Below, piece by piece: positions 7,343 to 12,853 of a DNA stretch of 13,835 nt. Made by a program: the position numbers and the translations under genes. The stretch spans positions 1 to 13,835 of the forward strand of contig CAMXZR010000040.1 in NCBI GenBank assembly GCA_947253595.1. Direction: 5' to 3'. A model generated the notes under the pieces. The model had not been told where the DNA came from, ran no database searches, and saw only the letters and a program-made list of their open reading frames with translations. Every line of letters begins with the position of its first letter. The first letter of the stretch is position 1. This stretch comes from an uncultured Olsenella sp. Lineage in GTDB: Bacteria; Actinomycetota; Coriobacteriia; Coriobacteriales; Atopobiaceae.

Positions 7343-7837
7343 ATGGGCGAGAGGGACCACCTGCCCCTGTTCGGGGTGGGACCGGCATACGTGGCGTGCA
7401 TCCTCCTGACGACGGCCGCAGGAATCGCGGCGACCAGGCTCGGCATGCTGTCGCGCGCAAGCGTCCCCGGGCTCGAGCTGCCACTCGCGGTCGCGGGCGC
7501 CATCCTCGTGGCGCTTGCCGTGGCCATATGGGTCATGGGAGCAGTCGTGTCCAAGATCAACGCCCACGTGGAGAGAAACGAGCTCGTGACCACGGGCGTC
7601 TACGCCTGGGTGAGAAACCCCATCTACTCCGCCTTCCTTATCGCCTGCCTCGGCGCGATCCTCATCGCCGGGAACCTCTGGCTCCTCGTCCTGACACCCA
7701 TTCATTGGCTCGCGCTGACCCTGCTCATGCGGCATACGGAGGAGCGTTGGCTGACGGAGCTGCATGGCATCGAGTACCTGGGCTACTGCCAGCGGGTGAA
7801 CAGGGTCATACCCTGGCCCCCTCGTCGCGAGGCATAG
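7343..7837 (+). CDS. Isoprenylcysteine carboxyl methyltransferase (ICMT/PEMT)-family membrane protein
   Basis: An integral membrane protein of 164 aa with hydrophobic segments at about 11-33, 44-70 and 93-130 (likely two closely packed helices). The C-terminal half carries the family signature: LVTTGVYAWVRNPIYSAFL (about 81-99, with Arg91, Asn92 and Pro93), then EERWLTELHGIEYLGYCQRV (about 133-152) and NRVIPW. In this superfamily these contact S-adenosylmethionine. Bacterial members are mostly uncharacterised, and bacteria lack prenylated CAAX proteins, so the acceptor is probably a lipid or other small substrate. The ATG at 7343 has AGGGAGG just upstream (3-base gap, rather tight). A GTG eight codons earlier is possible but has no ribosome site. 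No obvious partner gene is adjacent on the same strand within 140 bases. Confidence 0.82.
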   Translation: MGERDHLPLFGVGPAYVACILLTTAAGIAATRLGMLSRASVPGLELPLAVAGAILVALAVAIWVMGAVVSKINAHVERNELVTTGVYAWVRNPIYSAFLIACLGAILIAGNLWLLVLTPIHWLALTLLMRHTEERWLTELHGIEYLGYCQRVNRVIPWPPRREA

Positions 7838-7980
7838 CCCAGGAACGCGGCGCGGCAACTCTGCCGCCCGCCGTCAAACACGCGCGGACTCGCAACGTTC
7901 GAGGCATACACTCCTCCCAAGGAGCGACCATCCCGCCCCACGAGGGTCGCGGGGACCACAGCCCGACGTTAGGAGCCACC
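7838..7980 (+). other. Short intergenic region with a GC hairpin
   Basis: The 143 bases between the methyltransferase-like gene and the flavin-reductase gene include a perfect stem GCGGCA-ACTC-TGCCGC (7852-7867), 15 bases past the stop. It has the geometry of a terminator stem but no U-run. TACACT at 7907-7912 resembles a -10 box for the downstream pair, but I found no good -35 box. Confidence 0.35.
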
Positions 7981-8520
7981 ATGGAGAGGCGTCGCATCGA
8001 CCCCTACGAGTACGCGAGCAGCATCGCCAAGGCGAACGCATGCGGAATCCTGCTCACCACCAAGGCAGACGACGAAGTCAACACCATGGTCATAGCATGG
8101 GGGCTCATCGGAACGCTCTGGGGGAGGCCCACCTTCACCGCCTTCGTCCGCACGAGCCGCCACACCCACGACCTACTGGGGAGAAACCCCGAGTTCACCA
8201 TCAACGTCCCCCTCGACAGGCTGGACAAGCGCATCTTCTCCGTCGCCGGAACCAAGAGCGGGCGCCACGTCGACAAGGTCAGCGAGCTGGGCCTCACCCT
8301 CGAGGATGGCAGGCAGGTCAGCGTCCCCGCGATCGCCGAGGCACCCATCACCCTGGAATGCAAGGTCGTCTACCGGCAGATGATGGATCAGGCGGCGGTG
8401 AGCGAGGCGACGCGCAACCGCTTCTACCCCGCCGACGTCACCGACGTCGACGCGAGCGGAAGCTGCTACTACCACGAGATCTACTACGCCGAGATCGTGG
8501 ACAGCTACGTCCTGGAGTAG
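7981..8520 (+). CDS. Flavin reductase-like domain protein (FMN-binding split barrel)
   Basis: A 179-aa cytoplasmic flavoprotein of the flavin-reductase/flavoredoxin type, single domain. Typical features are CGILLTTKADDEVNTMVIAW (about 21-40), GTLWGRPTFTAFVRTSRHTH (about 44-63), the FTINVP strand (about 72-77) and FSVAGTKSGRHVDKVSELGL (about 86-105), where SGR and DK fit the family's conserved core. IAEAPITLECKVV (about 118-130) closes the barrel. It probably binds FMN and passes electrons from NAD(P)H or a redox partner to an unknown acceptor. The ATG at 7981 has AGGAG 6 bases upstream. The stop lies 7 bases before the alkyltransferase start, so the two form an operon. A DNA-repair link is not implied by the family itself. 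Confidence 0.88.
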   Translation: MERRRIDPYEYASSIAKANACGILLTTKADDEVNTMVIAWGLIGTLWGRPTFTAFVRTSRHTHDLLGRNPEFTINVPLDRLDKRIFSVAGTKSGRHVDKVSELGLTLEDGRQVSVPAIAEAPITLECKVVYRQMMDQAAVSEATRNRFYPADVTDVDASGSCYYHEIYYAEIVDSYVLE

Positions 8521-8527
8521 CGGGTCG

Positions 8528-9121
8528 ATGCCTCGGTCATACCTGCACGAGTACGAGTCGCCCATCGGGGGCATCGTGATCGCGAGCGACGGCGAGCACC
8601 TGTGCGGCCTCTGGTTCGAGGGGCAGCGGTACTTCCAAGACAGGCTTGACGTGCGATTGGGGCTCGCAGGAGAATCCCAGGGCGAGAGGGACGTCATACG
8701 GGGCCCGCAGGCCCGGCGCACGCCGGTCGTCTCCGCCACCTGCGACTGGCTCGACGCGTACTTCGACGGCATCCCATCCCCCGCGCTGCCTCCCCTTGCC
8801 CTGAGGGGAACCCCGTTCCAGGAGGAGGTCTGGCACGCACTCGAGGCCATACCCCTCGGAGCGCTGGTCACCTACGGCGACGTCGCGCGGACGGTCGCCG
8901 ACGGGAGGGGCGACGGAGCAAGGGTCTCGGCCCGGGCCGTGGGCGCAGCGGTCGGCCACAACCCCGTGAGCGTCGTCGTGCCCTGCCATAGGGTGGTCGG
9001 CTCCACGGGCAGCCTCACCGGATATGCGGGTGGCATATGGCGCAAGGCGTGGCTGCTCGAGCACGAGGGCGTCGACCTGGGTCGGCTCAAGGTCCCGGCG
9101 ACGGAAACCGCGCTGATCTAG
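8528..9121 (+). CDS. ogt: Methylated-DNA--[protein]-cysteine S-methyltransferase (O6-alkylguanine-DNA alkyltransferase)
   Basis: Suicide DNA-repair protein that moves methyl or alkyl groups from O6-alkylguanine (and O4-alkylthymine) to its own cysteine. It is 197 aa. A short N-terminal ribonuclease-H-like domain begins YESPIGGIVIASDGEHLCGL (about 9-28). The conserved C-terminal part has GTPFQEEVWHALEAIPLG (about 94-111), TYGDVA (about 115-120), SARAVGAAVGHNPVSVVVPC (about 134-153, acceptor Cys153 in PCHRV), then GYAGGIWRKAWLLEHE (about 165-180). The stretch between TYGDVA and SARAVG is longer than in E. coli Ogt/Ada, as also seen in a group of anaerobe homologues. The ATG is 7 bases after the flavin-reductase stop, and the GGAG ribosome site overlaps that gene's last codons. 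The symbol ogt is by family; it could equally be called mgmt or ada C-domain. Confidence 0.95.
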   Translation: MPRSYLHEYESPIGGIVIASDGEHLCGLWFEGQRYFQDRLDVRLGLAGESQGERDVIRGPQARRTPVVSATCDWLDAYFDGIPSPALPPLALRGTPFQEEVWHALEAIPLGALVTYGDVARTVADGRGDGARVSARAVGAAVGHNPVSVVVPCHRVVGSTGSLTGYAGGIWRKAWLLEHEGVDLGRLKVPATETALI

Positions 9122-9173
9122 TCCCTGGGGAATGACGCAGAGGGACGTCCGCCAACCTGGATATGAGCCCAGG
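9121..9173 (+). terminator. Two hairpins directly after the alkyltransferase gene
   Basis: GTCCCT/AGGGAC (9121-9146, loop 14, starting on the last stop-codon base) and CCTGG/CCAGG (9156-9173, loop 8) follow the stop. Neither has a U-run. They probably shape the 3' end of the flavin-reductase/alkyltransferase mRNA. Confidence 0.25.
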
Positions 9174-9233
9174 CGACCGAACTCCCTCCGAAGCCGGCAC
9201 CGCGAGTCGTAGCGCGTCCTTGGGCCAGCAGCG

Positions 9234-9249
9234 AAAACGCGGCTCGCGT
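9234..9249 (-). terminator. Candidate weak intrinsic terminator of the B3/4 gene
   Basis: In the minus direction, about 30 bases past the B3/4 stop, the transcript reads ACGCG-AGC-CGCGT and then runs into further Us (four in total, counting the last base of the stem). The stem is only 5 pairs with a 3-base loop, so it would be weak. Confidence 0.35.
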
Positions 9250-9278
9250 GGTGCGTCTCGCCATATGCTTGCCCGGCC

Positions 9279-10004
9279 CTACGCCTCGAGCACGAACTCG
9301 GGGCTGTCACGGGTGACGAGGCCCTTGTTCTGGACCTTCGCACCCAGGAGCTCCTCGAGGTTCTGGGCAAGCTCGTCGATGGCGACCCTGAGGTCGCCCA
9401 CGCGCTCCGGCTGCAGGTTCTCCATGATGAAGACGCAGTGCGGCGTCTGGTCGGTGACCTCGGTGCGCTGGCCGTCTCTCCAGTTCCAGCAGCGGCACAC
9501 GGCACCGGCGTCGTCGATGTAGGCGAGCTCGCCCGGCAGCGTGGGGTCGGACTCGTCCTCGCCGATGGGCAGGTACTCGTCACCGCCCTCGGTCACGGCC
9601 AGGCGGAAGGTACCCTCGAGGGCGTCGATGTTCTCGGCGCCGATGGGCAGGGCGTACTTGAGAGAGATGGCGTTGGAGAGGTCGACCGAGGGGTTGATGT
9701 GACCCACCGGGTTGTCCTTCAGCACGCGCTTGAGCAGGTTCTCGACCGAGCAACGTGCGCCCTTCTTGGTCTTGAACTTGCGGTATGCGTCGCGCCACAC
9801 GGCCACGACCTCGTTCTCGCTGATGGTGTTGCTGGTGAGCCAGTCGCCCGCCTTGAGGTTGGCGCGGTCGAGCAGGCGCGCGGCCTTCTTCGCGGCCTCC
9901 TCGCTCACCTGGTCGGTGGGCAGGATGTCGTCCACGGCGACGATGCCGATGGAGGCCTCGGGGAAGAGCTCCCAGAACGAGTCCTCGGCGACGAACTTCT
10001 TCAT
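9279..10004 (-). CDS. Stand-alone B3/4 domain protein (PheRS-beta editing-domain family)
   Basis: A 241-aa cytoplasmic protein whose central part matches the B3/4 domain that in phenylalanyl-tRNA synthetase beta subunits hydrolyses Tyr-tRNA-Phe. Free-standing relatives are widespread and are presumed to edit mischarged tRNA. Visible hallmarks are EDSFWELFPEASIGIVAV (about 7-24), NPSVDLSNAISLKYALPIGA (about 104-123), GTFRLAV (about 131-137), LPGELAYIDDAGAVCRCWNW (about 156-175) and RTEVTDQT (about 180-187). The ATG at 10004-10002 has AGGAGG 5 bases upstream. A GTG six codons earlier overlaps that ribosome site and is unlikely. The stop is TAG. It is monocistronic, facing the alkyltransferase gene convergently and the hydrolase operon divergently. 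No experimental substrate is known for this one. Confidence 0.85.
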   Translation of the reverse strand: MKKFVAEDSFWELFPEASIGIVAVDDILPTDQVSEEAAKKAARLLDRANLKAGDWLTSNTISENEVVAVWRDAYRKFKTKKGARCSVENLLKRVLKDNPVGHINPSVDLSNAISLKYALPIGAENIDALEGTFRLAVTEGGDEYLPIGEDESDPTLPGELAYIDDAGAVCRCWNWRDGQRTEVTDQTPHCVFIMENLQPERVGDLRVAIDELAQNLEELLGAKVQNKGLVTRDSPEFVLEA

Positions 10005-10424
10005 GCGTCCCTCCTTCTGCACGGCCGGGCGGCGCGCCTCCTGGCTTCTATCACTGCGGGAATCCTAACACGAGCGCTGCATGACCTCTTGCTAAGAAGG
10101 AATATTTTTTCTTCTATAACCATCTGTTCACAGATAATATGCCATATATATGCAAAATTAAGCGCAGAAAAATGAATAGACGTCGCAAGGCGAGGAAGGC
10201 GATCGCCTGCTAGTGGGCCCAAGGCCTCCCAGACCCGCGCAAGTATCTTCCCGCAGAGGGCCAAAAGCTGCATATTGGTCGCGACTCCCCAATCGGGGCG
10301 AACACTAGAATGGAACCCAGGGCAGGACGGAGCCCGCGCCTCGCGGCATCCAACGAGCCGCGGCACCGCGGCCAGGTCCCGCGCGAACGACGACCGAGTG
10401 CCCATGGGGCGACGAGGAGGCAGC
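10005..10424. promoter_or_regulatory. Long divergent intergenic region with an AT-rich island
   Basis: These 420 bases without a recognisable gene lie between the B3/4 gene (-) and the hydrolase-fumC-malic enzyme operon (+). The stretch from about 10085 to 10175 is strikingly AT-rich against its surroundings and probably carries both promoters. One plus-strand candidate is TTGCTA (10089-10094), a 17-base spacer, then TTCTAT (10112-10117). A perfect palindrome ATCTGT-TC-ACAGAT lies at 10122-10135. From about 10200 to 10424 the sequence is GC-rich. It would be a long leader, with hairpins CCCC-AATC-GGGG (10287-10298) and GCCGCGG-CA-CCGCGGC (10357-10372). The promoter assignments are weak. Confidence 0.4.
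10122..10135. promoter_or_regulatory. Palindrome ATCTGT-TC-ACAGAT, possible operator
   Basis: Perfect 6-2-6 palindrome in the AT-rich island between divergent genes, just downstream of the candidate plus-strand -10 box. This is a plausible place for a dimeric regulator acting on one or both genes. The regulator is unknown. Confidence 0.35.
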
Positions 10425-11429
10425 ATGTCCAAGCAACTCAGCAGCATGGCGACCAAGGCCCTCGCCGTCGCGACGGCGACGCCCGCCGCGCTGTTCGTCG
10501 CCTACTCCGCGGTATCGCACCTGTACTACCGCAGGTCCAACATCGCCACCGCCTCCGAGGTCTACAACCGCGCGACCTCCGACAAGGACCGCATGGCCGA
10601 CCCCATCGCCTGGGACAACTACGTCCTCGCCCATGCCGAGAGCAACGAGCAGCGCTACTCGCTGCCCTCGCTCGTGGGCCTGCGCGTCTCGGTAGAGGAC
10701 AGCGACTTCGAGGGAATGCAGACCTTCGTCCTGAACCGCCGCAACCTCAACGACCGCACCGTCATTTACCTGCACGGCACGAGCTTCGTAAACCAGCCCT
10801 CCATATACCACTGGCGCTTCCTCGACAGCCTCGCCCGCCGCACTCGCGCAGAGGTCGTGGTACCCATCTACCCGCTGGCACCCGTCCACGGCCACGACGA
10901 GGCATTCTCCGCCATCGAGGGGCTCTACCGCTCGATGGTCGAGAAGTACGGCGCCGACTCCGTGACCCTCATGGGAGACACCTCCGGCGCGGGCATCGCG
11001 GCGTCCTTCTGCCAGCAGCTCCCCGAGCTCGCCCTTCCCCAGCCGGAGCGGCTGGTGCTCATCTCGCCCTGGGTGGACGCCAGCCTGGCCAACCCGGACG
11101 TCCTCACCTACGAGGCGGTGGACCCCATGTTCGCGCTCCAGGGCCTGCGCAAGAGCGCCCACGTCTGGGCCAAGGGGCTGGACATCAACGACCCGCGTGT
11201 GAGCCCCATCAACGGCGGGGTGCGGATGCTCCGCAACGTGATGGTCTTCACCGGCACCCGAGAGCTCTTCCATCCGGACGCCGTCCTCTTCCACCAGCGC
11301 GTCAACGCGGCGGGCATCCACTCCGAGCTCCACGTGGGCTCGGGCCTCAACGCCAACTACCCGCTGTACCCCATCCCCGAGGCCAACCGGGCGCTGGAAG
11401 AGATCGTCTCGGCCGTCTCCATGGACTAG
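10425..11429 (+). CDS. Membrane-anchored alpha/beta-hydrolase-fold protein with degenerate catalytic residues
   Basis: A 334-aa protein with an N-terminal hydrophobic segment (about 9-32, likely membrane anchor) followed by a hormone-sensitive-lipase/esterase-type alpha/beta-hydrolase domain. Recognisable parts are TVIYLHGTSFVNQP (about 112 at centre), AEVVVPIYPLAP (about 142-153), SVTLMGDTSGAGIAASF (about 179-195), RLVLISPWVD (about 209-218), FTGTRELFHPDA (about 275-286) and NYPLYPIPEA (about 311-320). The usual oxyanion HGGG reads HGTS. The nucleophile elbow GDSAG reads GDTSG (Thr186 where Ser is expected). The usual NHVYPL-type His position holds Ala310. The fold is clear, but esterase activity is doubtful. 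The ATG at 10425 has AGGAGG 4 bases upstream, better than an ATG seven codons earlier. FumC begins 36 bases after the stop, so the two are probably co-transcribed. Confidence 0.88.
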   Translation: MSKQLSSMATKALAVATATPAALFVAYSAVSHLYYRRSNIATASEVYNRATSDKDRMADPIAWDNYVLAHAESNEQRYSLPSLVGLRVSVEDSDFEGMQTFVLNRRNLNDRTVIYLHGTSFVNQPSIYHWRFLDSLARRTRAEVVVPIYPLAPVHGHDEAFSAIEGLYRSMVEKYGADSVTLMGDTSGAGIAASFCQQLPELALPQPERLVLISPWVDASLANPDVLTYEAVDPMFALQGLRKSAHVWAKGLDINDPRVSPINGGVRMLRNVMVFTGTRELFHPDAVLFHQRVNAAGIHSELHVGSGLNANYPLYPIPEANRALEEIVSAVSMD

Positions 11430-11465
11430 GGCTGAGGCACGGCCGCTGCCGAGCAAGGGGGAAAC

Positions 11466-12851
11466 GTGGACGGACAACGCATCGAGCACGACTCCATGGG
11501 AGAGGTGCTGGTCCCCGAAGACGCGCTCTGGGGCGCCCAGACGCAGCGCTCGTACCAGAACTTCCGCATAGGCAGCGAGACCATGCCCCCGGAGGTCATC
11601 CATGCGTTCGCCCTAGTCAAGAAGGCGGCGGCGCAGGCAAACGCCGAGCTCGGCTGCCTCGAGCCCAACGCGGCCGCAGCCATTGAGGCGGCATGCGACG
11701 AAGTCCTCGAGGGACGTCACGCGGATGCCTTCCCCCTCAGGGTGTGGCAGACGGGCTCGGGCACCCAGACCAACATGAACCTCAACGAGGTCCTGGCCCG
11801 CAGAGGCAACCAGATCGCAGGTGAGAGGGGCCTCGCCCTCCAGGGCCCGCTTCATCCCAACGACTCCGTCAACCGCAGCCAGAGCTCCAACGACCCCTTC
11901 CCCACCGCCCTGCATGTGGCCGCGGACCTCGCCGTCACGCGTCGGCTCGTCCCCGCGGCCGAGCGCCTGGCGAAGACCCTCGATCGCCTCGAGCGCCAGA
12001 ACGAGGGCATCGTCAAGTGTGGCCGCACCCACCTGCAGGACGCGGTGCCCATAGCCTTCAGCCAGGAGATCTTCGGCTGGAGGGGCCTCGTGGAGTCCGC
12101 CGTCGAGGAGCTGCGCGCGAGCCTTCCGGGCCTGCGCCTCCTCGCGCTGGGAGGCACGGCGGTGGGCACCGGACTCAACGCCCCGAGGGACTTCGACGAG
12201 CTCGTGGCCGCCAAGCTTGCCGAGCTCACCGGGGAGCCCTTCCGGACCGACCCCAACAAGTTCCACGCTCTCACGGCGAAGGACGCCATGGTCTTCTCGC
12301 ACGGGGCCATGAAGGCGCTGGCCGCCAACCTCATGAAGCTGGCCAACGACGTCCGCTGGCTGGCCTCGGGACCCCGCCTGGGGCTGGGCGAGATACGCAT
12401 CCCCGCCAACGAGCCCGGCAGCTCCATCATGCCGGGGAAGGTGAACCCCACCCAATGCGAGGCGCTCACCATGGTGGCGGTGCAGGTCATGGGCAATGAC
12501 GCGGCCATAGGCTTCGCCGCGAGCCAGGGCAACTTCGAGCTCAACGTCTTCATGCCCGTGATCGCCCACGACTTCCTGCAGAGCGCCAGCCTGCTCTCGG
12601 ACGCCATGGCGTCCTTCGACGAGCACTGCCTGAGCGGGCTCGAGGCCAACCGCGAGCGGATGGAGCGCAACCTCCACGACTCGCTGATGCTCGTCACCTG
12701 CCTGAACCCCCACATAGGCTACGAGCGGGCGGCGCAGGTGGCACACAAGGCGTACGAGGAGGGAACGAGTCTGCGCGAGGCCTGCGTGGGCCTGGGCTTC
12801 CTGAGCGCGGAGGAGTTCGACCGGGTGTTCAAGCCAGAGGAGATGGTCTAG
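11466..12851 (+). CDS. fumC: Class II fumarate hydratase
   Basis: Iron-free fumarase, a cytoplasmic homotetramer interconverting fumarate and L-malate, of normal length (461 aa). The N-terminus EHDSMGEVLVPEDALWGAQT (about 7-26) aligns directly with E. coli FumC. Active-site regions are GSGTQTNMNLNEVLA (about 97-111), PNDSVNRSQSSNDPFPTA (about 131-148), KCGRTHLQDAVP (about 184-195, His189), the fumarase/aspartase signature GSSIMPGKVNP (about 318-328) and LVTCLNPHIGYE (about 409-420). The usual SSNDVFPT reads SSNDPFPT (Pro144). This is a visible oddity next to the substrate-binding SSN. The fumarase-type C-terminus LSAEEFDRVFKPEEMV separates it from aspartase and argininosuccinate lyase. The start is GTG (11466), with AAGGGGGA about 4 bases upstream. 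It lies 36 bases after the hydrolase-fold gene and 2 bases before the malic enzyme gene, so it is probably an operon. Confidence 0.96.
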   Translation: MDGQRIEHDSMGEVLVPEDALWGAQTQRSYQNFRIGSETMPPEVIHAFALVKKAAAQANAELGCLEPNAAAAIEAACDEVLEGRHADAFPLRVWQTGSGTQTNMNLNEVLARRGNQIAGERGLALQGPLHPNDSVNRSQSSNDPFPTALHVAADLAVTRRLVPAAERLAKTLDRLERQNEGIVKCGRTHLQDAVPIAFSQEIFGWRGLVESAVEELRASLPGLRLLALGGTAVGTGLNAPRDFDELVAAKLAELTGEPFRTDPNKFHALTAKDAMVFSHGAMKALAANLMKLANDVRWLASGPRLGLGEIRIPANEPGSSIMPGKVNPTQCEALTMVAVQVMGNDAAIGFAASQGNFELNVFMPVIAHDFLQSASLLSDAMASFDEHCLSGLEANRERMERNLHDSLMLVTCLNPHIGYERAAQVAHKAYEEGTSLREACVGLGFLSAEEFDRVFKPEEMV

Positions 12852-12853
12852 GG

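Noticed and set aside
10172..10213. 13-codon basic mini-ORF (starts MNRRRKARK)
   Set aside because: No ribosome site and too short to judge. It lies at the edge of the AT-rich island and may be chance. It is not a recognisable leader peptide.
10275..10424. Upstream in-frame extension of the hydrolase-fold gene by 50 codons
   Set aside because: It starts at a TTG without a ribosome site and encodes a polar Arg-rich stretch. The ATG at 10425 has AGGAGG and puts the membrane anchor at the N-terminus.
10305..11603. Minus-strand open frame of 432 codons opposite the hydrolase-fold gene
   Set aside because: Composition is biased (Val/Gly/Asp/His) with no domain. The plus strand has a clear fold and ribosome site.
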